Assembly (NCBI GenBank): GCA_002298915.1
Contig: DBML01000011.1
Coordinates: forward strand, 1 to 64,000
From: Clostridium sp. UBA699
GTDB lineage: Bacteria; Bacillota; Clostridia; Clostridiales; Clostridiaceae
DNA: 64,000 bases
Direction of reading: 5' to 3'
Notes under the pieces: model-generated
What the model saw: only the letters and a program-made list of their open reading frames with translations
The model's database searches: none
Told to the model about the DNA's origin: nothing
Program-made: the position numbers and the translations under genes
Shown: positions 1 through 7,901 of the stretch, piece by piece
How positions within the stretch are numbered: position 1 is the first letter of the stretch
Layout: the number at the start of each line of letters is the position of its first letter

Positions 1-143
1 TAGAGCCCCACGACAACGTCCACTCCGCTTTCCTTCAGGTTCAGCGCATGCGCGTGCCCCTGGCTTCCGTAGCCTATCACGGCTACCCTCTTTCCCTTCA
101 ACAGATCCAAGTTTGCGTCCTTCTCGTAATACATTTTTGCCAT
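1..143 (-). CDS. ilvC: Ketol-acid reductoisomerase, N-terminal part (cut by window edge)
   Basis: Only the first 47 codons are inside the window. The translated start (MAKMYYEKDANLDLLKGKRV) is followed by the Rossmann NADPH-binding signature GYGSQGHAHALNLKESG, which is diagnostic of IlvC. The family converts acetolactate or acetohydroxybutyrate to the dihydroxy acid in valine, isoleucine and leucine synthesis in the cytoplasm. The start has a strong AGGAGG site a few bases upstream. It lies 13 bp after the ilvN stop, so the two are cotranscribed from the T-box-controlled promoter near position 840. The C-terminal remainder lies outside the window. Confidence 0.95.
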   Translation of the reverse strand, partial: MAKMYYEKDANLDLLKGKRVAVIGYGSQGHAHALNLKESGVDVVVGL

Positions 144-156
144 TTTTATATTCCTC

Positions 157-384
157 CTATAATACCCTTACTTCTTTAACATCAGCAAGTTTTAGTATAC
201 AGTTAACTACGTCGCTGGCGCTGTGGCTTCCTTCGACGAGAACCTCCATGTTGAAGCAGGAATCTTCGGAAGAGGATACCATGTTCAAAGCTTTTATGTT
301 GAATTCTTTTCTTCTCAATGTGGTTGCCACCCTCAAGAAGCTGTCGACACCCTGATCCAATCTTGCATAAACTCTGTTTTCCAT
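157..384 (-). CDS. ilvN: Acetolactate synthase small (regulatory) subunit, short ACT-domain form
   Basis: This 75-residue protein begins MENRVYARLDQGVDSFLRVA and has one ACT-like beta-alpha-beta unit, ending LKLADVKEVRVL. Single-ACT small subunits of about 75-95 residues (IlvM-like) are known partners of acetohydroxyacid synthase and confer feedback control by branched-chain amino acids; longer IlvN proteins carry an extra C-terminal domain missing here. I chose the ATG at 384 because an AAGGAGG box sits 6 nt upstream; an ATG 33 nt farther upstream has no comparable site. It is the first gene after the T-box leader and precedes ilvC. The large subunit gene is not in view, so it must lie elsewhere or farther downstream. 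Assignment rests on family resemblance and context. Confidence 0.8.
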   Translation of the reverse strand: MENRVYARLDQGVDSFLRVATTLRRKEFNIKALNMVSSSEDSCFNMEVLVEGSHSASDVVNCILKLADVKEVRVL

Positions 385-507
385 AACATTTCCTCCTTGA
401 TTTCCTATTTTTTTCATTTTAATTCTTTTTTACATATTTTTGTCATTTGCAGGCTGCAGAATGTCCTGAACCGGCACTTCTTCCCCGCAGTCCGGGTTTT
501 TGGCAAA

Positions 508-823
508 TAAAAAAATCCCCCATCCTGCATAAACATAGTTGCCTATATTTATAAGGACGAAAGATTGCTTCCGCGGTACCACCTTAATTGTAACTTAAAA
601 AAGTTACCCCTCTCAGGTCGACAAACAAAAGTTTGCGAACCCTAACCATATATCGCTGGTAGACGTCCTTGTTTACTCGATACTATCTTTCAACTCAGAA
701 GCTAAGAGTGATTATTTCATATTCTCATTAACGCCGGCTCTCAGCACCCGCCAGCTCTCTGTGGTTAACTTCAGGAATATCTTTCTCTCTATCATCACTT
801 GGTTTCAATATTCATTTGACATT
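508..823 (-). promoter_or_regulatory. T-box riboswitch leader of the ilv operon
   Basis: Read on the minus strand, the leader contains the conserved T-box sequence AGGTGGTACCGCGG (571-585), which pairs with the uncharged tRNA acceptor end. It is followed by a 12-bp terminator helix (arms 554-565 and 515-526) and a run of T. Stem I carries the typical distal element (GAGAGCTGG...GAGAGCC). In the specifier loop, after a GAA element, the readable triplets are AUA or AUC (about 709-716), both isoleucine codons; CUC (Leu) just after is a less likely alternative. Uncharged tRNA should stabilise the antiterminator and allow ilvN-ilvC transcription. Confidence 0.9.
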
Positions 824-829
824 AAAGCT

Positions 830-858
830 ATTATATTACCTGACAATTTTAATGTCAA
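830..858 (-). promoter_or_regulatory. Promoter of the ilv operon
   Basis: On the minus strand a perfect TTGACA (853-858) is separated by 17 bp from a perfect TATAAT (830-835), just upstream of the T-box leader. This is a consensus vegetative (sigma-A type) promoter. The rest of the gap up to position 980 shows no other clear element. Confidence 0.85.
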
Positions 859-995
859 CTGATTTATTTTGCACTTTTCTTGATTTATTTTAACATTCAA
901 AACTTTTTCAGGAGGTAAACGTTATCATCATTTACATTTTATCAGAATTGTCTTAATATTAAACTAACAACATTTATGCAAAGGAGTTGATCTTC

Positions 996-1625
996 ATGAT
1001 GTTTGACGACAGAGCCCATGCGGGAAAAGTGCTGGCAGAAAAACTGGAGAGTTTCGCAGGCGAAAACACTGTGGTTTACGCCCTTCCAAGGGGCGGGGTT
1101 GTTCTGGGCTACGAGGTGGCAAAGGTTCTGAAGTGTCCTCTCGACCTGGTTGTCTCAAGGAAAATCGGGCATCCGATGAACTCCGAATACGCAGTCTGTG
1201 CGGTCACGGAAAGCTCGCCTCCCATCTGCAACCAGTTTGAGACCGCTAGCATAGATCCAGGCTGGCTTGAGAGCGAAGTTCTCAGGCAGAAAACCGAGAT
1301 CAAGAGGAGAAAAACGCTTTACCCTTCGCCGAACATATCCCCGAAGGGCAAAAAAGCTATCATAATAGACGACGGCATCGCGACCGGCCTGACCCTGTTT
1401 TCAGCTATCGAGGAGGTCAAGGCTCAGGGACCGGAGCTCCTAATCGTTGCCGTGCCTGTTTCCCCTGCGGACACTGCAGAAAAAATCCGCGGCATGGTTG
1501 ACAAGTTCATATGCCTTGACATTCCTATGGTCTACCTCGGCGCGGTCGGCATGTACTATGCGAGTTTCCCTCAGGTCAGCGACGAGGAAGTCATAGCGCT
1601 TCTCAAGGAGGCCAACAAAAAATAG
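996..1625 (+). CDS. Phosphoribosyltransferase-domain protein
   Basis: The 209-residue protein has a type I phosphoribosyltransferase fold. The N-terminus FDDRAHAGKVLAEKL and YALPRGGVVLGYEVA resemble the stand-alone PRTases seen beside dienelactone hydrolase domains in other bacteria. The PRPP-binding loop is clear: KKAIIIDDGIATG at about residues 120-131. The acceptor base or substrate cannot be told from sequence. ATG 996 is preferred because an AAGGAG box ends 9 nt upstream; a TTG at 987 overlaps that box. The gene is monocistronic, lies alone on the plus strand and ends at a bidirectional terminator. Confidence 0.8.
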   Translation: MMFDDRAHAGKVLAEKLESFAGENTVVYALPRGGVVLGYEVAKVLKCPLDLVVSRKIGHPMNSEYAVCAVTESSPPICNQFETASIDPGWLESEVLRQKTEIKRRKTLYPSPNISPKGKKAIIIDDGIATGLTLFSAIEEVKAQGPELLIVAVPVSPADTAEKIRGMVDKFICLDIPMVYLGAVGMYYASFPQVSDEEVIALLKEANKK

Positions 1626-1626
1626 C

Positions 1627-1680
1627 AGGTGCTGTTTCATAACTAAGCGATTAGTTTAGAAACAGCACCTTTCCCTTTAT
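1627..1680. terminator. Bidirectional rho-independent terminator
   Basis: A 12-bp perfect inverted repeat (1627-1638 and 1659-1670, arm AGGTGCTGTTTC) lies between two convergent genes. T-rich tracts follow on the plus side (CCCTTTATTTTTT), and the minus side runs into ATTTTTTG. It should end the phosphoribosyltransferase transcript and the DUF937 transcript. Confidence 0.85.
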
Positions 1681-2252
1681 TTTTTGAAGAATTTGCCCAG
1701 GAGATTCCCCACATCGTCGAGTACATTCCCGTCCTTGTCCATGTCGAGCAGCTGCGCAGCCATGTTCAGCATGCCGCTGTTGCCGCTCTGCCCCAGCGTG
1801 TTGTTCAGAAGTCCGGCTATGCCGTTGGCGTCCAAATTCTGCTGCTGCTTCTGCTGCCCCAGCATTCCCATTACGAGAGGCGCCAGCTGCGACAGTATGC
1901 TCGAGACCTGGCTTGCGTCCATCCCTGTCTGCTTTGCAAGGTTGCCCTGCACCGTCTCGTTTTTGTCACCCAGGACGTGCTGGACTATCTTGGCACCGTC
2001 TGCCGTATCGACGTTGTTCAGGAAACCTGCTATGTCGCTTACGTTGGCATCCTTGTGCTGGTCCAGCGCAGCCGTGAGCGCCTGAGCTCCTTCGGCAGTG
2101 CTTGAATTTTTGCCCATTGCCTGCATGAGAAGCGGAAGCCCCATCTGCACCAGCTGCTGTACCTGGCTGGAATTTGCACCTGCTGACTGTCCCAGCTTTT
2201 CGAGTGCATTCTGGTCGTTCAGCTGCCCTGAAAGCATGTCCAATAGATTCAT
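1677..2252 (-). CDS. DUF937 family protein
   Basis: This 191-residue protein is rich in Gln, Leu and Met. It has repeated helical segments (LDMLSGQLNDQNALEKLG, QVQQLVQMGLPLLMQAMGKN, QLAPLVMGMLGQQKQQQ, IAGLLNNTLGQSG) typical of DUF937 (YidB-like) proteins, whose role is not well established. An EF-hand-like stretch DMDKDGNVLDD precedes the C-terminal LLGKFFKK. No signal peptide or membrane segment is seen. A GGGAGGA ribosome site lies before the ATG. The next gene upstream (repeat-rich helical protein) is 22 bp away on the same strand, so the two are probably cotranscribed and end at the shared hairpin near 1650. Confidence 0.75.
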   Translation of the reverse strand: MNLLDMLSGQLNDQNALEKLGQSAGANSSQVQQLVQMGLPLLMQAMGKNSSTAEGAQALTAALDQHKDANVSDIAGFLNNVDTADGAKIVQHVLGDKNETVQGNLAKQTGMDASQVSSILSQLAPLVMGMLGQQKQQQNLDANGIAGLLNNTLGQSGNSGMLNMAAQLLDMDKDGNVLDDVGNLLGKFFKK

Positions 2253-2274
2253 ACCGCATTCCTCCCAAAAATAT

Positions 2275-2784
2275 TTATTTCTGTTCGGTCTTGCCCTTCA
2301 GCTCTTCAATCTTGGCCTCTGCCTTTCCCTTGAGCTCCTCCGCCTGGCCTTTTGCTTCCTCGACCTTTGCTTCTGCTTTTTCCTTGAGCTCCTCTGCCTG
2401 GCCTTTTGCTTCCTCGACCTTTGCTTCTGCTTTTTCCTTGAGCTCCTCTGCCTGGCCTTTTGCTTCTTCAGCCTTTTTTTCAGCCTGGCCCTTGAGCTCT
2501 TCGAACTTATCTTCAGCCTTGTCCATCATTTCGCCGGCTTTCTTCTTGATGTTCTCGACGGTATCGCTTTCCTTGAACTCCTCGAATTTTTGGCCTGCCT
2601 TTGCAGCCATGTCCTCGGCCAGGTCTTCGGCCTTGTCAGCCAGCTCGCCAGCCTTCTTCTTCGCTTTCTCGAGGGCGTCGCTCTCCTTTATGTCTTCGAT
2701 CTTCTCTTCTGCCAGCTCCTTGAGATCTTCCGCCTTCTCCTTTGCCGTGTCAAATAACTTGCCGAGATTATCCTTTATACCCAT
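2275..2784 (-). CDS. LEA/YtxH-like amphipathic repeat protein
   Basis: The 169-residue, highly charged protein starts MGIKDNLGKLFDTAKEKAED and is almost wholly predicted amphipathic helix built of Ala, Glu and Lys. The C-terminal half contains an 18-residue repeat (EEAKGQAEELKEKAEAKV) nearly three times over, encoded by near-identical 54-bp DNA repeats. Composition resembles LEA-like or apolipoprotein-like stress proteins; a specific function cannot be assigned. The start at 2784 has GGAGGG 6 nt upstream; an ATG 21 nt farther upstream lacks a good site. It heads a pair with the DUF937 gene. Confidence 0.7.
   Translation of the reverse strand: MGIKDNLGKLFDTAKEKAEDLKELAEEKIEDIKESDALEKAKKKAGELADKAEDLAEDMAAKAGQKFEEFKESDTVENIKKKAGEMMDKAEDKFEELKGQAEKKAEEAKGQAEELKEKAEAKVEEAKGQAEELKEKAEAKVEEAKGQAEELKGKAEAKIEELKGKTEQK
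2335..2469. repeat. Tandem 54-bp coding repeats
   Basis: Two essentially complete 54-bp units (about 2335-2388 and 2389-2442) and part of a third follow one another without spacer and differ by one or two bases. They encode the 18-residue helical repeat of the surrounding gene. Near identity at DNA level implies recent slippage or unequal recombination. Confidence 0.8.
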
Positions 2785-2856
2785 ACAAATCCCTCCATTA
2801 TTCAATTTATAGTATCTGTGAGTTTAGTTTATCACACTATTCTGAATAATGCCACA

Positions 2857-3060
2857 TCAAACTTCATCCTCTTCTCCTGAGCTGCTTTCCTTGTCCTTCT
2901 TCCTCTTCCTCACGGCTTCGGTGAGCAGATACTCTATCTGGCCGTTTATGGACCTGAACTCGTCTTCGGACCAGGCAGCCAGCTCCTTCCACAGGGAGTT
3001 GGACAGGCGCAGGAGCACCTGCTTCTTATCCTTCTCCCTGCTGCTCTTATCCTCACTCAT
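2857..3060 (-). CDS. Small ribbon-helix-helix (Arc-like) protein
   Basis: The 67-residue protein has a charged N-terminus, then QVLLRLSNSLWKELAAWSED and a helix pair ending IEYLLTEAVRKRKKDK. This is the pattern of Arc/MetJ ribbon-helix-helix DNA-binding proteins (beta strand VLLRLS, then two helices). The acidic tail is not conserved. It begins 13 bp after the stop of the SPFH gene, has only a weak ribosome site and is probably translationally coupled. Small RHH genes commonly follow SPFH genes in Firmicutes; I infer a functional link (autoregulation or partner) but have no direct evidence for it. Confidence 0.7.
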   Translation of the reverse strand: MSEDKSSREKDKKQVLLRLSNSLWKELAAWSEDEFRSINGQIEYLLTEAVRKRKKDKESSSGEEDEV

Positions 3061-3073
3061 GGCTAAAACCGCA

Positions 3074-4066
3074 TCAGTAGATTGAGCCGCTGTTGACTAT
3101 CGGCTGGGCATCCTTGTTACCGCAGAGGACGACAAGCAGGTTGCTAACCATTGCTGCCTTGCGCTCTTCGTCTAGCTGAACTACTTCCTTTTCGCTCAGC
3201 TTTGTAAGCGCCATCTCCACCATGCCAACAGCTCCTTCAACAATCATCTGCCTTGCGTCTATTATCGCTGAAGCCTGCTGCCTCTGAAGCATTGCCGCAG
3301 CTATCTCAGGCGCGTACGAAAGGTGCGTTATCCTTGCTTCGGCGATCTCCAGTCCTGCCATCTCCACCTTCTCCTGGATCTCTGCCTTCAGCCTCTCTGC
3401 AACCTCCTGGCTGCTGCCCCTAAGCGACTTCTCATTGTGGTCGTCGTCGGCTATGTCGTAAGGGTAGAGGCGCACTATGTTCCTGAGTGCGGAATCGCAC
3501 TGAATTGAGAGGAACTCCGTGTAGTTGTCCACGTTGAAGACAGCCTTCGCAGTGTTGACGACCCTCCAAATTACTACGATCCCTATTATTATGGGATTTC
3601 CAAGCTGGTCGTTTATCTTCTGCTTGTCGTTGTTGAGCGTGATGGTCTTCAGGGATATCTTCTTGCCCCTGTGCTGCAGACCTGCCGCTCCCGCTTTTGC
3701 TGCGCCCGCGCCTCCAGAGTGCTCGGCAGCCGCTATCGCGTTCGCTGCCGCGGCAAGGGACGATGGTGCAGGGCTCGCCGCCGCGACGAATGGGTTCACG
3801 AAGAAGAAGCCTTCTCCCTTGAGCGTTCCGTAGTACTTTCCGAACAGAGTCAGGACCAGCGCCTCATTGGGCTTAAGGATCTTGAGCCCAGCGAACATTA
3901 TAGGCCCTATCAGCAGGAAGTATAGCGCCGAGATGAAACCAAGTAAAAAACTCTCGCGGTTGACGGCCAGGATGAAGACGGCCACTGACAGGACCATCAG
4001 AGTGATGTTGAGTATAAGAAAAAGCATGCCGTTCTTCGGCTTTGGATCTATTTCCTCATAGTGCAT
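3074..4066 (-). CDS. SPFH (band 7/stomatin-like) membrane protein
   Basis: About 330 residues. Two hydrophobic segments near the N-terminus (LFLILNITLMVLSVAVFILA and LLGFISALYFLLIGPIMFAG) are followed by the SPFH entry KPNEALVLTLFGKYYGTLKGEGFFFVNPF. The middle and C-terminus show the classic AEIQEKVEMAGLEIAEARIT and QRQQASAIIDARQMIVEGAV. A ~40-residue low-complexity Ala/Gly insertion (about residues 100-140) interrupts the domain. Such proteins form oligomeric scaffolds at lipid microdomains. I place the start at ATG 4066 (GGAAAG upstream); in-frame TTG codons at 4078 or 4084, closer to AAAGGGG, are possible. It is transcribed with the RHH gene. Confidence 0.85.
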   Translation of the reverse strand: MHYEEIDPKPKNGMLFLILNITLMVLSVAVFILAVNRESFLLGFISALYFLLIGPIMFAGLKILKPNEALVLTLFGKYYGTLKGEGFFFVNPFVAAASPAPSSLAAAANAIAAAEHSGGAGAAKAGAAGLQHRGKKISLKTITLNNDKQKINDQLGNPIIIGIVVIWRVVNTAKAVFNVDNYTEFLSIQCDSALRNIVRLYPYDIADDDHNEKSLRGSSQEVAERLKAEIQEKVEMAGLEIAEARITHLSYAPEIAAAMLQRQQASAIIDARQMIVEGAVGMVEMALTKLSEKEVVQLDEERKAAMVSNLLVVLCGNKDAQPIVNSGSIY

Positions 4067-4121
4067 TTTTCTTTCCAATTTCAAAACCCCTTTCAGTTTA
4101 TGATATCATTTTAATATCATT

Positions 4122-4151
4122 ATTATACCACACAACGAGGCTGCCTGTCAT
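4122..4151 (-). promoter_or_regulatory. Promoter of the SPFH gene
   Basis: On the minus strand an extended -10 (TGGTATAAT; TATAAT at 4122-4127) lies 18 bp from ATGACA (4146-4151). The segment between promoter and start contains a repeated atatcatt motif that may be an operator; this is only a pattern observation. Confidence 0.6.
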
Positions 4152-4183
4152 ATAGAATATAGGTCAGGCAATATGCAAATGCA

Positions 4184-4216
4184 TATAAAAAAGGCAGCAC
4201 ATGAATGCTGCCTTTC
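4184..4216 (-). terminator. Rho-independent terminator after the zinc-ribbon gene
   Basis: The minus strand shows the hairpin AAGGCAGCA...TGCTGCCTT (4191-4215) followed by TTTTTTATA. It lies directly downstream of the gene ending at 4237. Confidence 0.85.
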
Positions 4217-4236
4217 AAAATCCACCACTTATTTCG

Positions 4237-4611
4237 CTATTTCAGCTGATTTCCGCAGTTCGGGCAGAACCTGAAGTCCCCATCAAGCTCATAGCCGCAT
4301 CTTGGGCACCTCGGCGCAAAGCCTGACCTGCCCTGCTGGACCAGTTTCAGATTGCCTTCTGACAGCTCCACGTGCTCGCCCCTCCTGATCCTTTCGCCAA
4401 GCTCGCTGCTGATCTCGTAAAGGCTCCCGCAGCAGGTGCTCCTGACGTAGTACCTCCTGTTCCACTTCATGACCGGTATGAAGAAAACGCTCAGGTACAT
4501 GTATTCCATGAAAACCTCCAGGCTCCCGAAGCACCCGCACCTCTGGCATAGGATGCTCTGCGCGAAATCCAGCTTTTCCTGTTTCGAGGACATTCCTCCG
4601 ACGAATATCAT
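4237..4611 (-). CDS. Zinc-ribbon protein, function unknown
   Basis: The 124-residue protein carries two cysteine pairs at the N-terminus (CQRCGC and, later, STCCGSLYEIS) and a C-terminal zinc ribbon CPRCGYELDGDFRFCPNCGNQLK. A hydrophobic stretch (MEYMYLSVFFIPVMKW) in between could be a short membrane-associated segment. The arrangement matches small zinc-ribbon proteins annotated only by that domain. A strong GGAGG lies upstream of the ATG. The gene starts 18 bp after the stop of the c-di-GMP protein, so both are probably one transcript ending at the hairpin near 4200. Confidence 0.7.
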   Translation of the reverse strand: MIFVGGMSSKQEKLDFAQSILCQRCGCFGSLEVFMEYMYLSVFFIPVMKWNRRYYVRSTCCGSLYEISSELGERIRRGEHVELSEGNLKLVQQGRSGFAPRCPRCGYELDGDFRFCPNCGNQLK

Positions 4612-4629
4612 TGCGTTACCTCCTGCCTA

Positions 4630-6471
4630 TCATTGCTTGAGCACTTTTTCGACGAACACCCGTGCAAGCTCCGGATCGAACTGCGTGCCTGCGTTGCCCA
4701 GCAGCTGCGCCGCTGCGCTCTGAGGGCTGAGCTCGCTTCCGTAGGTCCTTACGCTTGTCATTGCATCATAGGAATCGGCGATGCTGAGGATCCTTGACTG
4801 AAGCGGTATCTGCCTGCCCCTCAGCCCTTTTGGATATCCTGAGCCGTCCCACCGTTCATGGTGGTAGAGCACGGATTTTGCGATCTCCGACATCTCCTCT
4901 ACAGTGTTGAGAATCCTGTAGCCAACCTCAGGGTGGCGCCTCAGTTCAATCCATTCCGCCTCTGTCAGTTCGTCGTTCTTGTTCAGTATGTTCTCTGGGA
5001 CTGCAATCTTGCCTATGTCGTGGAGAAGCCCTGTGGTATGGAGCTCGCTGACCTCCTCTTCGCTTAGGCCTATGGCCTCGCCCAGGCTCCTGCATATCTC
5101 CGATACCCTCTGGGAATGCTGCTCCTCCCTCCTGTTCTTCTCGTTGAGGGTTTTTATTATCACGTTTATGGCCTTGCCCCTCATCCCAGGGCTTTCAGTG
5201 AGCTTCTTCTTGTACATGTGGTCCTCGGCGTTTTTCAGGACGCTCATTATTTTCTCTGTCTCGTTCTTCTTCGTAGCCCACCCCATGGACACCGAAAGCT
5301 CTATAGAGGAAACCATCTCCTTCGCAGCCCCCTCGCGGATCCTCCTGACCACCTGCTTCGCCTCTTCGTGGCCGGCCCCGGGCATGAGAACTATGAACTC
5401 GTCACCGCCCATCCTGGCGATAACGTCCTCCGGCCTGCAGCCTTCGCTGAGCACCTTTGCCACCTTTATCAGCAGCTGGTCTCCCATGGCATGCCCCAGG
5501 GAATCGTTGAGGAGCTTCAAGCCGTTCACGTCCGCAACTATTATGCTAAGCGGCAGCCTGTTCTCCTCGCCTGCCCTCCTTAGCTCCTCCTCCATGTACC
5601 TCCTGTTGTAGACGCCTGTGAGCTGGTCATGGTAGCTGAAGTACTCCAGCTCCTTCTCTAGCCTCCTCCGCTCAGTGATGTCCTCGTACATGCCGTAAAC
5701 GCCTATCTGCCTCTTCCCGTTTATGATTGGGTACCCCATTATGCAGACCTCTATCGGGCTCCTGTCCTTCCTCATCCTGAAGGTTTCGCGCTTCACTACC
5801 CTTCCGCCGAGCACAGCCCTTGATATGCCGCTGGCCTCGGCGTAGTAGTCCTGGTGTACTATGACATCGTTGAGGGACCTGTTCATTATCTCGTCCCTTT
5901 GGAAGCCGAAAAGATTCTCGAAGGCCTTGTTTACGCCAAGGAACCTGTCCTCGGTGTCCAGGATGCAGAGCGCCTCGGGCGAGTTCTCGAACAGCTGGCT
6001 GAAGTAGCTCTTCTGCAGCTCGAGCTCCCTGTCAGCCTCCTTCTGGATTGTCATGTCCCTGTATATGCCGCAAAGCCCCTTTTTTTCGTTTCCGACCATG
6101 ATAGGGAATGCCTGCAGGTTGACATCGATGAGCTCGCCGTCCTTCCTTCGCCTCTTGACCTCCCTTTCGACGGATCTTCCGTTCATTATCTCCATCGAGA
6201 TTTCGTAGGCATCGGGCGTCTCCGGCGCGGCGAGGATATCGTTGCAGCAAAGACCCTTTATATCCTTCTCATCGTACTGCAGTATCCTTTTGAAGGCTTC
6301 GTTCGAGCTCACTATCCTGTCGTCGTTGTCGAGTATCAGGATACCGTCCTGAGAGCTCTCGAATATCTTCCTGAGACATGCGTTCTGGAATTCAAGTTCC
6401 TTTTTCTTTTTTATGTTCAAGTAGTTTAATCCTGCAAGAAAACCCAGCAGCAAAAGTGCTCCTATCTCCAA
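4630..6471 (-). CDS. PAS-PAS-GGDEF-HD-GYP cyclic-di-GMP protein
   Basis: A 613-residue protein with an N-terminal membrane helix (residues 2-18), two PAS domains (about 32-140 and 152-270), a GGDEF domain with intact ARMGGDEF (355-359) and an RPED inhibitory site five residues before it, and a C-terminal HD-GYP domain with HDIGK (484-488), HHERWDGSGYPKG (537-549) and DSYDAM. GGDEF domains make c-di-GMP and HD-GYP domains hydrolyse it; both look catalytically complete, so the protein may switch activity under control of its PAS sensors. The start is TTG with a GTGGGG site upstream. The zinc-ribbon gene follows in the same transcript. Confidence 0.92.
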   Translation of the reverse strand: MEIGALLLLGFLAGLNYLNIKKKKELEFQNACLRKIFESSQDGILILDNDDRIVSSNEAFKRILQYDEKDIKGLCCNDILAAPETPDAYEISMEIMNGRSVEREVKRRRKDGELIDVNLQAFPIMVGNEKKGLCGIYRDMTIQKEADRELELQKSYFSQLFENSPEALCILDTEDRFLGVNKAFENLFGFQRDEIMNRSLNDVIVHQDYYAEASGISRAVLGGRVVKRETFRMRKDRSPIEVCIMGYPIINGKRQIGVYGMYEDITERRRLEKELEYFSYHDQLTGVYNRRYMEEELRRAGEENRLPLSIIVADVNGLKLLNDSLGHAMGDQLLIKVAKVLSEGCRPEDVIARMGGDEFIVLMPGAGHEEAKQVVRRIREGAAKEMVSSIELSVSMGWATKKNETEKIMSVLKNAEDHMYKKKLTESPGMRGKAINVIIKTLNEKNRREEQHSQRVSEICRSLGEAIGLSEEEVSELHTTGLLHDIGKIAVPENILNKNDELTEAEWIELRRHPEVGYRILNTVEEMSEIAKSVLYHHERWDGSGYPKGLRGRQIPLQSRILSIADSYDAMTSVRTYGSELSPQSAAAQLLGNAGTQFDPELARVFVEKVLKQ

Positions 6472-6500
6472 ATGTCAACACCCCACAAAAATTCTTAAGT

Positions 6501-7847
6501 TTACCTTCCGCCGCTGATCTCTTCAAGCGATTTGCCCATCGTCTCCCTGCCCAGCAGGGCAACGACGATGGATACAGCTGCAAAAACCGCAGTAAGCATT
6601 ATGAAAACATAGGTATAGCCTTTTCCAGCTCCGTAGCTCTTGTATATGACCGGCACCACGAAAGGGGCTATGAACGCTCCGATCCTTCCGAAGGCCGAAG
6701 CCCAGCCAGTGCCGCTTGCTCTTGCTGCTGTCGGATAAACCTCAGGGGTGTATGCGTACACGCACCCCCAGGCGCCGAGGCTGAAGAAGTACAGCATGCA
6801 GCCGAAGGCAAGCACCTCCCCGGAGCTTGCTGCGTGGCCGAACAGCCAGGACGCCAGTGCGGTGCCCGCGAAGTAGGTCGACAGGACTGCCTTCCTGCCC
6901 ACCTTCTCCACGAGCCAGGCGGCGCTGTAATAGCCGGGCAGCTGGGCAAGGCACATTATGAGCGTGAACTCGAAGCTCTTAACGAGCGCGAAACCCTTGC
7001 CCACCAGAAGCGTAGGCGTCCAGAGCACGAAGCCGTAGTACCCGAAGTTTATTCCGAACCAGATCACCCAAAGGACCATGGTGGTGACGATGTATTTTTT
7101 AGAAAAGAGGCTCAGGAATGTAACCCTCTCCGCTTCAGGCTGTGTTTCGGCGGCGGCTTCCTGAATAACAGTGACCTGCTTAACCCCCGCCTGCCGCTCC
7201 ATGCTGCTGACGAGCTCCTCCGCTTCGCTTACCTTTCCGACTGATACTAGGTATCTAGGTGATTCTGGCACAGATTTCCTGAGGTAGGCCGCGTAGAGCG
7301 CCGGAACAGCTCCGACCCAGAACGCCATCCTCCAGCCGTAAACCGGTATCAGCATGTAGGCAACAAGCGCTGCCAGGATCCAGCCCCATGCCCAGAAGCT
7401 CTCGAGTATGACCACGTTCCGCCCCCTGGCATTGGCTGGCGAGTACTCGCTCACGAGAGTCGACGCCGCGGGCAGCTCCCCTCCAAGTCCGAAGCCTGTC
7501 AGGAACCTGAGGACCAGCAGCATTTCGAAGCTGGTTGAAAAACCGGCCAGGGCACTTGCCACGCCGTATATAACGAGGGTGTACATGACGACCGCCCTTC
7601 TTCCGAACCTGTCGGCTGCCATACCGGATAGTGCCGCGCCCAGCGCCATCCCAAGCATGCCCGAGCTGCCAAGCAGCCCCAGCTGCCCTGTGGTGAGCAT
7701 CCATTCCTTTCCGATGGCGGCCATTACGCCGGAGACCATCCCCTGGTCCATGGCGTCGAACATCCAGCCTATTCCGGTCAGGAACAGTACCTTCTTCATC
7801 ATCGGTGTGCTTGGCAGTCTATCTATTCGGGACGCAATGTCAGTCAT
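6501..7847 (-). CDS. MFS transporter, NiaP-like (possible niacin/aromatic acid porter)
   Basis: The 448-residue protein has about 12 membrane helices. It carries the MFS loop signature ADRFGRRAVV, the FDAMDQG motif in helix 1, GLGGELPAASTLVSEY, LESFWAWGWILAALVAY, LPGYYSAAWLVEKVGRK and LGAWGCVYAYTPEVYPTAARASGTG. These match my memory of the niacin transporter NiaP (YceI) of Bacillus, within the sugar-porter-like MFS branch, but aromatic acid porters share several of them, so the substrate is an inference. AAGGAGGAG precedes the ATG. It sits 54 bp downstream of the persulfide dioxygenase gene and could be read from the same transcript. Confidence 0.8.
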   Translation of the reverse strand: MTDIASRIDRLPSTPMMKKVLFLTGIGWMFDAMDQGMVSGVMAAIGKEWMLTTGQLGLLGSSGMLGMALGAALSGMAADRFGRRAVVMYTLVIYGVASALAGFSTSFEMLLVLRFLTGFGLGGELPAASTLVSEYSPANARGRNVVILESFWAWGWILAALVAYMLIPVYGWRMAFWVGAVPALYAAYLRKSVPESPRYLVSVGKVSEAEELVSSMERQAGVKQVTVIQEAAAETQPEAERVTFLSLFSKKYIVTTMVLWVIWFGINFGYYGFVLWTPTLLVGKGFALVKSFEFTLIMCLAQLPGYYSAAWLVEKVGRKAVLSTYFAGTALASWLFGHAASSGEVLAFGCMLYFFSLGAWGCVYAYTPEVYPTAARASGTGWASAFGRIGAFIAPFVVPVIYKSYGAGKGYTYVFIMLTAVFAAVSIVVALLGRETMGKSLEEISGGR

Positions 7848-7901
7848 ATCCCTCTCCTCCTTAAAGTCGCATTACCTTTAATTATACATCTTGCGAATAA
7901 T

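Noticed and set aside
2335..2469. CRISPR-like tandem repeats (also 50161-50330)
   Set aside because: Units follow without spacers, stay in frame and encode helical protein repeats; there are no cas genes.
2098..2757. Long plus-strand open frames opposite the repeat and alanine-rich genes (also 50083-50484)
   Set aside because: They are mirror images of biased minus-strand genes, low complexity, without ribosome sites.
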